Part shown: positions 15,601 to 22,629 of the stretch, in pieces | How positions within the stretch are numbered: position 1 is the first letter of the stretch | Layout: each line of letters opens with the position of its first letter | Assembly (NCBI GenBank): GCA_937982665.1 | Contig: CALJLD010000237.1 | Coordinates: forward strand, 1 to 22,629 | Origin: an uncultured Planctomycetales bacterium | Lineage (GTDB): Bacteria; Planctomycetota; Planctomycetia; Pirellulales; S012-138 | DNA length: 22,629 nucleotides | Reading direction: 5' to 3' | Notes under the pieces: generated by a model | Databases searched by the model: none | Told to the model about the DNA's origin: nothing | Seen by the model: only the letters and a program-made list of their open reading frames with translations | Program-made: the position numbers and the translations under genes

Positions 15601-16059
15601 ATTGATCGTGGACGATATGGCGATCAAGAAGTGTTCAGCATTATCGATTTCAAGAGTGGGCGTACGCGTCCCACCAAGAAAGATCGAGACGACCTCAAGT
15701 CCAGGCGATTGCAGCTGGAGTTATACGCCATGGCCGCCGGCCAATTGTTGCTGCGCGGGCAAAATGCCTTGCCTTGGGTGAGCGCGTTCTGGTTCCTGGC
15801 GGTAGACGGTATTCACAATTGGCGCGATTTCGCGACGGTCAACAAAGAAACGCAACAGCTTGAGCCTAGCCAGGAATGGAACTCCCGGCGGCCGCACTTG
15901 CTGAAGCATGTCTTTGGCATGGTGCGAGCAATGCGTCGCGGGCAGTTCCCAGTCCACAGTGCCGTGGACAATTGCACATCGTATTGCGAATTCTCAACCG
16001 CCTGCCGCGTCAATCAAATCCGTTCTTTGGAAAAGGCTTGGAATCCCCCGGCGAAATGA
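12607..16059 (+). CDS. addB: AddB subunit of the AddAB helicase-nuclease
   Basis: This 1150-residue protein is the AddB partner of the AddAB (RexAB) helicase-nuclease, the RecBCD counterpart that resects double-strand breaks and degrades linear foreign DNA. A Walker A-like GPARSGKT is at 20-27. The inactivated helicase core contains VRVLSAKSVRSLDAPYVFVA and GLTERAFP. The C-terminal PD-(D/E)XK nuclease has IIDFKSG, with Asp1014 and Lys1016. Iron-sulfur cysteines lie at Cys838 (YASCPFAFF) and Cys1123, Cys1127 and Cys1133; the last three have C-x3-C-x5-C spacing instead of the usual C-x2-C-x5-C. The length is close to that of Bacillus AddB. No ATG is available; translation starts at TTG 12607 or, equally likely, GTG 12613. 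Its stop overlaps the addA start. Confidence 0.92.
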   Translation: MPVSESQGSQFAAGQTVFIGPARSGKTHQALDEYRRGLAEFSPGSCLWLSPTSRSSAAICSRLLEGGANGFFRPNVMTFERFAATILSHSEEGIRPVSALANRLLLRRIVDGLARDGRLPVFAEISRTSGFVETLASFISEIKRLEIWPDQLLKAFKARGARETDKEVHLLYESYQQELNDRGLYDAQGQFWTARTLIRDGSRQPFEHLRLIVVDGFTDFTSTQHEILHDLATTGDAQTRLILTLPGEENSQRPELFAKSAATLQRLRDDFGDSLQTHYVDRRETPAWQSMQHLESNLFGPPEKDTAKPAARIQLLEAAGEVAEIEEIARQIKQLLTLGDPNFVGTRVRPQDILVTLRSVDSQAVLISETFTRYGIPHFLESGLRVGETGFFRALLQVLALVEENWAYRRLLGVVTGNYFAPAGMEVEDRVALLKLIRALQTPSERDDLLASANGYLNWLERKTAARGERNRMAEALDESSDANEAAEVLPEDTSWTQRGLPDLEACRKAVDLIEKLSTATGALPQRATLAEWIAATGKMIEQLGLNRVFAVQRCTLDQQDAQAWQLLSRSLPALDASLSAGKAGDELHSGEAPTFDLAGFRRLLVDFGRMTRLDGQHDEVGNVRVLSAKSVRSLDAPYVFVAGLTERAFPAAERGDALYGESDNRQLREAGLPLADPDQRYSDELILFYEVVTRATKGILLSFPAFDDRAEPLLPSPFVLEIQRAFGAGQLVPRRPESLSPVPDDPPCCEDEFRLTAVSKALQRKPQDLIAWAATAGPERGQNVLTGLEVVANRGQRKGFGGWEGMLLGESIQQRFAREFNRNRTLSATDLESYASCPFAFFLQRVLRVEEVSDLRLEIDHLSRGRLLHDVLYRLQRQINAQHGGPTSPAEISQEEYDRIADETITQVLKENPTADALRGAMREIDRRLMVSWLTEYRDQHESYDAQKKGFTVPLKPAHLEVAFGLTDSDGDSLSTQEPFSLEYKGEEIRLRGRIDRIDRGRYGDQEVFSIIDFKSGRTRPTKKDRDDLKSRRLQLELYAMAAGQLLLRGQNALPWVSAFWFLAVDGIHNWRDFATVNKETQQLEPSQEWNSRRPHLLKHVFGMVRAMRRGQFPVHSAVDNCTSYCEFSTACRVNQIRSLEKAWNPPAK

Positions 16060-19000
16060 AGCTCACTCCGGAACAACACGCGGCAATCAACACGCGCGAC
16101 GTCTCGATTGGACTCTCGTCCGGGGCCGGCTGCGGCAAGACGTTTGTGCTGACGCAGCGCTTGCTCGCGCACCTGGCCGAAGGCGGCAGCCTGCATCAGC
16201 TGGCGGCCATCACCTTCACGGAGCGTGCAGCTCGCGAGATGCGTGACCGCGTTCGCGCGAGGATTCGTGAAGAGTTGAGCGCCGCTCAGACCGCCGACGA
16301 GCGAAAGCAATGGGCACAGCATGCGCGCGATCTTGAGTCGGCCCGCATCAGTACGATCCACGCCTTTTGTGGTTCTTTCTTACGCGCCAACGCAATTGCC
16401 GCCGGGATCGATCCAAATTTCACAACGTTGGATCAGGCTCAAGCGGAATCCTTGCTGTCCACAGTGATTGACGATGAATTGCGTCGCCAACTCGCCGATC
16501 GCAGCGAAGATGCCATCTCGTTGATTATCTCGTTTGCGTTGCGAGATGTGATTGCCATGATTCGTGCCGTGTTGGAAAAACGCGCCGACCTGGACCTGGC
16601 CGCTTGGCAAAGCACCACCGCGGATGATCTGCTCGACCGCTGGCAGCATTACTTCGAGACGGAATTTTTACCGCGCCAAGTCAAGGAACTCGCCGAGAGC
16701 GATGCCGCGAAGGACGCGATTGAACTCCTTTCAACACATCGCTCTACCAACAAGAAGATGGAAGAGTTCCGCGCGGCAATCTTGGAGTTGCTGCCGAATC
16801 TTTCTCAAAGCAAAGACCTGCCAGCTCAGTTGCAGGAACTTGCCGGGAACGCCCGAGTGCAAGGCGGCGGCGGTGCGAAGGCTTGGAGCACGCCGGAAAT
16901 CTACGCCCAAGTCCGCGATACGCTCACGAAGATTCGTAACAAAGCCAACGATCTCCGCAAACAAGCGGACTTTGACCGTGACGCGGCTCGCAGTGCCGCG
17001 GAAAACGGACTCCGCTTGCTGCGCATTTCCGCGCCAATTATCGAAGAATACACACGTCGCAAGCAGGAACTGGCCGCACTAGATTTTGAAGACCTGTTGA
17101 TCCGCACGCGCGATTTGCTTCGCGACTCCAAACATGCAGCGCTTCGCAAGCGGGCGGCTGCCGGTCTCAAGCTGCTGCTTGTTGATGAATTGCAAGACAC
17201 GGATCCGCTACAGATCGAACTGGTCAAGACTTTGTGTGACAACAACTTGCATGATGGCCGTGTTTTTGTTGTCGGCGATTACAAGCAGTCAATCTATCGT
17301 TTCCGCGGGGCTGATCCGCGTGTGTTCCGGGAATTGCTTGACGAATTACCTTCGGCGGGAAGGCTCTCGCTAACACGCAGTTTCCGCAGCCAACCGGCGG
17401 TGTTGGACTTCGTCAATGTGATGTTTTGTGAGCCGTTTGGCGCGGAATACGAAAGCTTGGAGCCGCATCGGCAGCAATCTGTCGCCGGACCAACCACGGA
17501 ATTCATCTGGGCATTGCAGCAGGACGAAGAACTTTCGGCCGATCAAGCGCGACGCGGGGAAGCCAAACTTATTGCCCGCCGTATTCGCGAAATGCTCTCA
17601 GGCGAAGAGCAGATCGTTGTTGATCGGCAGGCGGAGCGCGATGGCATCGCAACGCCACGGGCCGTGCGAGAAGAAGATATTGCCATCTTGTTTCGCGCCC
17701 TTTCGGACGTTCAATACTATGAAGAAGCCTTGCGTGCCGAAGGGATCAAGTACTACCTCGTTGGCGGGCATGCTTTCTATGCGCAGCAAGAAATCTACGA
17801 CGTGTTGAACCTGCTCCGCACACTGGCTTATCCCGATGATGAGATCGCGGCCATCGGCGCGTTGCGCAGCCCAATGTTCTCGCTCAACGACGAGACATTC
17901 TATTGGCTGTACCGCAGTCCGCACGGTTTTCGGGCTGTGGCTACTGGCGCGGTTCCGCCACCGCAAGAGTTGGAGGGCGAACAGCGTCGGCAGGTGTCCT
18001 TTGCCGCGAAGACCATTCGCGAATTGCGAGAACTGAAAGATCGGGTATCGATCTCCACGTTGATGGAGGAAGTGCTTCGCCGCACTGGCTATGACGCCAC
18101 GCTGCTGGGCGAGTTCTTAGGCGAGCGCAAACTGGCAAACGTCCGCAAGCTTGTCGCGCAAGCCAGGGCGTTTCAGTCAACGGACGGATTTGCCCTGGAG
18201 GATTTCATCTCCCGACTCGCGGAGTTTGTCGCCAGCCAGCCGCGAGAAGCGTTGGCCGCCATTCATCCGGAAGCCGCTGGCGTGGTTCGCTTGATGACCA
18301 TCCATCAGGCGAAAGGTCTGGAGTTTCCTGTTGTGTTCATTCCGGACTTGGATCGCCGTGAGGTTAACTACACGCCTAGAGCCCTCTTCCATCCAAAGTT
18401 GGGCCCGCTGGTGCGGCAACATCGCGATGAGAAGAACAAGACCGCAACCGGCTTGGCGATGATTCGCGAGGAGGAAGACCAGGAGGAGCGGGAAGAAAGC
18501 ACGCGGTTGTTTTACGTCGCAACAACGCGAGCCGCTGACTATCTGGTTCTGTCCAGCAGTTTGGAAGCTTATGACAAGCTGCACGGTCCGTGGATGAAAT
18601 CCCTGGCGGAGAAGTTTGATCTGCGGACAGGGCAGTTCATCGGAAGCGCGCGCGATGACTATGCGATTCCTGAGGTTCGCGTCTTCGCGCCGGAGGAGAT
18701 CGAAGAGCCAGCAACGGGGAAGTCTCGGCGGATTTCGCTGCCTAACCTGGTTGCCGATGTTCGCGAGAACCTGCCAAACCCGCATGCGGCAATCGGGCGC
18801 ACAGTGCCGGCGGTTCCGGTGGACGCATCCGCACGACGAGAATTCTCCTTCTCGCGTTTGAGCGGCGCGTTGCACGAAGTGCAGACAGACGAGTATGAAG
18901 GCAACACGGAAAGCGATGTTGTTGCAACCACCCGTGATGTGGCTGCTGCACTAGGGACGTTGGTGCACGAGGTGCTAGAGCGGGCCGATTTCAACAAACC

Positions 19001-19652
19001 GGACGAAATCTATGCGCGATTGGCAGACTCAGTTGCTCGCCACGATGACATCACCGCAACGCAGCACGCTGACGCCAGGTCGATGATCGAGAACCTGTTC
19101 AACTCCGCGCTGCCAGGCAGGCTCCAAGCCGCAACGGCCGTGGAACGCGAGATTGATTTTGTGCTTCCACTGTCGTCCGATCACGTGTCCGCCCAGTCGT
19201 CGCCAAAGTTTCTCCGTGGCGTAATCGATTTGTTGTATCAAGATGCCAGCGGTGATTGGCACGTTGTCGACTACAAAACAAACAATGTTACCGCGGATCA
19301 TGTTCCCCAAACGGCCGCGCACTATGAACTCCAAATGTTCGTCTATGCGGAAGCCGTGCGACGTATTTTGGGCAAATCACCGGCAAGCACTACTTTGTTC
19401 TTCCTTCGCCCAGGCGTGGAACATTCGCTGGTTTTCACTGCCGATGATCAGCGACGACTGGAACAGTCTCTTTTGCACGCAATCGCGCGAATGACGAATG
19501 AACGCCAGGCGGAGACCACCCAAAGAAGTCTGCCGCCAACTCTTGCCGCGGTTACCACTCCGCAAACCGCAACGGACGTAGACGCGCCGGGGCCACCGCC
19601 CCCTTTTTCCTTGAAGGCGGAAAGCCGCCGCAGAATGACTCGTAAGCGTTGA
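16056..19652 (+). CDS. addA: AddA helicase-nuclease subunit
   Basis: The 1198-residue protein is a UvrD/Rep-type superfamily 1 helicase with a C-terminal nuclease and is the motor of AddAB. Motifs in order: Walker A SSGAGCGKT (21-29), Ia ITFTERAAREMRDR, STIHAFC, II VDELQDTD (Asp377), III VVGDYKQSIYRFRGADP, IV TRSFRSQPAVLDFVN, V MTIHQAKGLEFPVVF and VI RLFYVATTRA. The nuclease domain begins at GTLVHEVLERADF and carries LRGVIDLLYQ and VVDYKTNN (Asp1072, Lys1074). The start ATG at 16056 overlaps the addB stop as ATGA, a classic translational-coupling junction; the longer upstream open frame is just addB read out of frame. The last ~50 residues (Thr/Pro-rich) look disordered. It converges on carB with only 17 bp between stops. 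Confidence 0.96.
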   Translation: MKLTPEQHAAINTRDVSIGLSSGAGCGKTFVLTQRLLAHLAEGGSLHQLAAITFTERAAREMRDRVRARIREELSAAQTADERKQWAQHARDLESARISTIHAFCGSFLRANAIAAGIDPNFTTLDQAQAESLLSTVIDDELRRQLADRSEDAISLIISFALRDVIAMIRAVLEKRADLDLAAWQSTTADDLLDRWQHYFETEFLPRQVKELAESDAAKDAIELLSTHRSTNKKMEEFRAAILELLPNLSQSKDLPAQLQELAGNARVQGGGGAKAWSTPEIYAQVRDTLTKIRNKANDLRKQADFDRDAARSAAENGLRLLRISAPIIEEYTRRKQELAALDFEDLLIRTRDLLRDSKHAALRKRAAAGLKLLLVDELQDTDPLQIELVKTLCDNNLHDGRVFVVGDYKQSIYRFRGADPRVFRELLDELPSAGRLSLTRSFRSQPAVLDFVNVMFCEPFGAEYESLEPHRQQSVAGPTTEFIWALQQDEELSADQARRGEAKLIARRIREMLSGEEQIVVDRQAERDGIATPRAVREEDIAILFRALSDVQYYEEALRAEGIKYYLVGGHAFYAQQEIYDVLNLLRTLAYPDDEIAAIGALRSPMFSLNDETFYWLYRSPHGFRAVATGAVPPPQELEGEQRRQVSFAAKTIRELRELKDRVSISTLMEEVLRRTGYDATLLGEFLGERKLANVRKLVAQARAFQSTDGFALEDFISRLAEFVASQPREALAAIHPEAAGVVRLMTIHQAKGLEFPVVFIPDLDRREVNYTPRALFHPKLGPLVRQHRDEKNKTATGLAMIREEEDQEEREESTRLFYVATTRAADYLVLSSSLEAYDKLHGPWMKSLAEKFDLRTGQFIGSARDDYAIPEVRVFAPEEIEEPATGKSRRISLPNLVADVRENLPNPHAAIGRTVPAVPVDASARREFSFSRLSGALHEVQTDEYEGNTESDVVATTRDVAAALGTLVHEVLERADFNKPDEIYARLADSVARHDDITATQHADARSMIENLFNSALPGRLQAATAVEREIDFVLPLSSDHVSAQSSPKFLRGVIDLLYQDASGDWHVVDYKTNNVTADHVPQTAAHYELQMFVYAEAVRRILGKSPASTTLFFLRPGVEHSLVFTADDQRRLEQSLLHAIARMTNERQAETTQRSLPPTLAAVTTPQTATDVDAPGPPPPFSLKAESRRRMTRKR
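19589..19608 (+). terminator. Terminator-like hairpin inside the 3' end of addA
   Basis: GGGGC (19589-19593) pairs with GCCCC (19598-19602) around a 4-nt loop, followed after one C by five Ts (19604-19608). It lies about 45 bp before the addA stop codon, in the region coding for the low-complexity tail. The 17-bp gap to carB leaves no room for a terminator, so this may be where addAB transcription ends or pauses. The short T-run and intragenic place keep confidence low. Confidence 0.3.
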
Positions 19653-19669
19653 GACTATTAATCGCTAGC

Positions 19670-22629
19670 TCAAACGCCGGCTTCCGCAAATCGATCCTGC
19701 AAGGCCATCACGGAAAGCTCTTCTTCCTTGAGCGCTTCCATGGCTTTGACCGCGGCTTGGGCGGCCTCGATAGTTGTGATGCACGGAGCGCCATAAATGA
19801 CGCTGGCAGCGCGGATCCGGCCTTCGTCGGTTCGTGCGCCCTTGCCTCGCGGCGTGTTGATGATCAGGCCAATGCGTCCGTCGATCAAATGGTCGATCAG
19901 GTTCGGATGGCCTTCTTGCAACTTCTTGACGGTGCCGACTTCGATCCCCTCATCGCGCAGGGCTTGCGCGGTTCCGGCAGTGGCGATCAATTCGTAGCCC
20001 ATCTTTTCCAGCCGACGAGCCAAATCGACGGCAGGCCCTTTCGCCCGGTCGGCCACGGAGATGAAGATCGTGCCTTCCTCTGGCAGAAGAATGCCTGCTG
20101 CCAATTGGCACTTTGCGAACGCCATGGAGAAGCGATCGCTAATACCCATGACTTCGCCGGTACTCCGCATCTCAGGGCCGAGTACAATATCCACGCCGGT
20201 GAACTTGTTGAACGGAAAGACGCTTTCCTTGATGGAAACGTAGCCGGTGACCGGCGTTTCCAGGCAGCCTTGCTCTGCCAATGTGACGCCAGCCATGACC
20301 TTGGTGGCAATGTTGGCAACCGGCATCCCTGTGGCCTTGGCGACAAACGGCACGGTGCGGCTCGCCCGTGGATTGACTTCCAGCACGTACAGCACCGGTT
20401 TGCCGTCTTCTTTCTTGACGGCGTATTGCACGTTCATCAGTCCACGAACTCGCAGGGCATTGGCCATGGCCACGGTGGCCTCGCGGATTTCCTGGACGAC
20501 GGGACCCGGCAAACTATACGGGGGAATCACACATGCGGAATCGCCCGAGTGGACGCCCGCTTCTTCAATGTGTTCCATCACGCCGGCAATGACGGTGTTC
20601 TGGCCATCACAAATGGCGTCGACATCCACTTCGGTAGCATCTTCCAGGAACTGATCAATCAGCACACCTTGACCGCCAGCGGCCGCAAAGGCTTCCGCGA
20701 CAAAACCTTCCAATTGTGCGCGGTCATAGCAGATTTCCATCGCCCGACCACCCAGCACAAAGCTAGGCCGAACCAGGGCCGGAAAGCCTATCTTCTCGGC
20801 TTCGGCCACAGCTTGGGCTTTGGTTCGCGCGATGCCATTGGCAGGCTGTCGCAGTCCCAAGCGCTTGAGCAACCGCTGGAATTTTTCGCGGTCTTCGGCG
20901 TCTTCGATCGTATCGACGCTGGTCCCAATGATCGGAACGCCGTGTGTGGCCAAAGCCCGGGCGAGATTCAGCGGAGTCTGCCCACCAAACTGCACAATGA
21001 CGCCGTCTGGCTGCACACGGTCACAAATGTTGAGCACATCCTCTGTCGTCAACGGCTCAAAGAACAGCAGGTCGCTCGTGTCGTAATCAGTGCTGACCGT
21101 CTCTGGGTTGGAGTTGACCATCACACTTTCAATGCCCAACTCCCGCAGCGCGAAGCTGGCATGGCAGCAGCAATAATCGAACTCGATGCCTTGGCCGATA
21201 CGGTTTGGCCCGCCGCCGAGAATGATGATCCGCTTCCGGTCCGGATCTTTCGCCGGAACCTCATCCTCGTCTTCGTATGTGGAATAGTAGTACGGTGTGT
21301 AGGCTTCAAACTCGGCCGCGCACGTATCGACAGACTTGAACGTGGCAATCACACCCAAAGACTTGCGGTAGTCGCGAACGTCAGACTCCGTGCACTCCAA
21401 CAAGTGCGAAAGCTGGCGGTCAGAATAGCCAAACCGTTTGGCCTTCTTGATCGTGGCCGCGTCAACCTTCTTGAGCGCTCCAATCGCATGGAGTTCGTCT
21501 TCCAGTTCGACAAGTTCAAACAGGTTGTCCAGGAACCATGGATCAATGTGCGTCAGTTCAAAGATCTCGGCCTGGGTCATGCCGGACTTGATGGCATATC
21601 GCAGGTACCACGGACGTTCCGGGTTGGGCTTCGCCAGCTTCGGCTTGATTTCGTCCTGCGTTGGTTGTTCGGAAGTTCCCCACAAGTCCTTGCCGTCACA
21701 GCCAAATCCAAAGCGACCAACTTCCAGACCGCGAAGCGCTTTTTGGAATGATTCCTTGAAAGTACGACCAATGGCCATGGTCTCGCCCACGCTCTTCATC
21801 TGTGTGGTCAGCGTGGAGTCCGCTTCAGGGAACTTCTCGAAAGCGAATCGTGGAATCTTCGTCACGACATAGTCAATCGTCGGTTCAAAGCATGCTTTGG
21901 TTTCGCGGGTGATATCGTTTGGCAGTTCATGCAATCGATATCCCACAGCCAGCTTCGCCGCGATCTTGGCGATCGGGAAACCTGTTGCTTTGCTGGCCAG
22001 CGCGGATGAACGGCTGACCCGCGGATTCATTTCAATCACAATCATCCGCCCGGTGTTGGGCTCAATCGCAAATTGAATGTTCGAACCACCGGTCTCGACA
22101 CCAATCTCGCGAATCACCGCCAGCGAGGCGTCGCGCATCCGTTGGTATTCTTTATCGGTCAAAGTTTGCGCCGGAGCGACTGTGATCGAATCGCCCGTGT
22201 GGACGCCCATCGGATCGAAGTTTTCGATCGAACAGATGATCACAACGTTGTCGTCAACGTCACGCATGACCTCCATTTCATACTCTTTCCAGCCAATGAT
22301 CGACTCTTCGACCAGCACTTCATTGATGGGCGATTGATCCAGCCCACGCTGCACCAGGTTGTCAAACTCGTCACGGTTGTAGGCAATTGCCGAACCGCTG
22401 CCGCCGAGCGTGAAACTCGGCCGCACGACGCAGGGCAAGCCGATCTCTTTGACGGCCTCGCGTGCTTCCGCCAGCGTGTTGACAATCTCACCGCGGCAAA
22501 CGTCCAGGTGGATCTGCCGCATGGCCGTTTGAAACTTCCGGCGGTCTTCGGCCTTATCGATCACCTCCGGCCGCGCGCCGATCATCTCGACGCCATACTT
22601 CTCCAGCACGCCGTTGCGGTGCAAATCCA
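19670..22629 (-). CDS. carB: Carbamoyl-phosphate synthase large subunit, 5' end outside window
   Basis: About 986 codons of carB are visible; the reading frame continues past the right edge, so roughly the first 100 residues are missing. The methionine that would be read at 22624 is an internal TTG leucine, not a start. The enzyme makes carbamoyl phosphate from bicarbonate, two ATP and glutamine-derived ammonia, for pyrimidine and arginine synthesis. Domain order is standard. First comes the rest of ATP-grasp unit one (SFTLGGSGSAIAYN; IEMNPRVSRSSALASKATG). Then come the oligomerisation domain and a second pre-ATP-grasp segment (ILGGGPNRIGQGIEFDYC). ATP-grasp unit two follows (SFVLGGRAMEICYD; LEVNPRASRT), and an MGS-like allosteric domain ends the protein (ELIATAGTAQALRDEGI; INTPRGKGARTDEG). 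No sign of damage. Confidence 0.97.
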   Translation of the reverse strand, partial: DLHRNGVLEKYGVEMIGARPEVIDKAEDRRKFQTAMRQIHLDVCRGEIVNTLAEAREAVKEIGLPCVVRPSFTLGGSGSAIAYNRDEFDNLVQRGLDQSPINEVLVEESIIGWKEYEMEVMRDVDDNVVIICSIENFDPMGVHTGDSITVAPAQTLTDKEYQRMRDASLAVIREIGVETGGSNIQFAIEPNTGRMIVIEMNPRVSRSSALASKATGFPIAKIAAKLAVGYRLHELPNDITRETKACFEPTIDYVVTKIPRFAFEKFPEADSTLTTQMKSVGETMAIGRTFKESFQKALRGLEVGRFGFGCDGKDLWGTSEQPTQDEIKPKLAKPNPERPWYLRYAIKSGMTQAEIFELTHIDPWFLDNLFELVELEDELHAIGALKKVDAATIKKAKRFGYSDRQLSHLLECTESDVRDYRKSLGVIATFKSVDTCAAEFEAYTPYYYSTYEDEDEVPAKDPDRKRIIILGGGPNRIGQGIEFDYCCCHASFALRELGIESVMVNSNPETVSTDYDTSDLLFFEPLTTEDVLNICDRVQPDGVIVQFGGQTPLNLARALATHGVPIIGTSVDTIEDAEDREKFQRLLKRLGLRQPANGIARTKAQAVAEAEKIGFPALVRPSFVLGGRAMEICYDRAQLEGFVAEAFAAAGGQGVLIDQFLEDATEVDVDAICDGQNTVIAGVMEHIEEAGVHSGDSACVIPPYSLPGPVVQEIREATVAMANALRVRGLMNVQYAVKKEDGKPVLYVLEVNPRASRTVPFVAKATGMPVANIATKVMAGVTLAEQGCLETPVTGYVSIKESVFPFNKFTGVDIVLGPEMRSTGEVMGISDRFSMAFAKCQLAAGILLPEEGTIFISVADRAKGPAVDLARRLEKMGYELIATAGTAQALRDEGIEVGTVKKLQEGHPNLIDHLIDGRIGLIINTPRGKGARTDEGRIRAASVIYGAPCITTIEAAQAAVKAMEALKEEELSVMALQDRFAEAGV

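Noticed and set aside
19649..21751. 700-codon open frame on the + strand opposite carB
   Set aside because: It is antisense to carB, one of the most conserved enzymes, and shows no independent domain.
1..22629. CRISPR array, tRNA or rRNA genes
   Set aside because: No regularly spaced repeat series of the right length and no tRNA-like or rRNA-like stretches were seen on reading both strands.

Overview
The window looks like a chromosomal piece of a planctomycete (Planctomycetota, Pirellulales-like). This is inferred from gene content and style: a secreted formylglycine sulfatase, a Tat-exported hydroxypyruvate-isomerase-like TIM barrel, moderate GC, genes often lacking clear Shine-Dalgarno sites, and palindrome-rich gaps. 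No rRNA, tRNA, CRISPR array or insertion sequence was seen.

Layout. Positions 1-816 are a gene-free gap with short palindromic repeats. A sulfatase (817-2385, +) converges across a 498-bp gap on a Tat-signal sugar isomerase (2884-3813, -), followed by a class I methyltransferase (3900-4700, -). Positions 4701-5219 contain no gene but hold a -10 box, a 9-bp outer inverted repeat and a perfect 22-bp inverted repeat. These lie directly upstream of a reverse transcriptase (5220-6908, +) carrying the retron hallmarks NAxxH, YADD and VTG plus an N-terminal zinc ribbon. I read this as a candidate retron whose structured RNA spans about 4949-5186 and which has no separate effector gene. A secreted alpha/beta hydrolase (7030-7962, -) converges on it and appears broken by a frameshift that removes the expected catalytic histidine.

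From 8126 to 19652 everything is on the + strand: a promoter, a short hairpin leader ending in an intrinsic terminator, csrA, a membrane PAS histidine kinase, an overlapping response regulator with an RNA-binding ANTAR output domain, a PilT-like ATPase, a cysteine-rich PSP1/RicT-like protein, and the addB-addA helicase-nuclease pair coupled by an ATGA overlap. The first part is a post-transcriptional control module (CsrA plus ANTAR antiterminator) next to a type IV pilus retraction motor; the second is the double-strand-break repair and foreign-DNA degradation machinery. addA ends only 17 bp from the stop codon of carB (- strand), which runs off the right edge.

The most interesting features are the retron candidate with its fused N-terminal extension, the terminator-containing leader of csrA, and the hydrolase frameshift. 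All calls rest on reading the sequence only; no database search or folding program was run.
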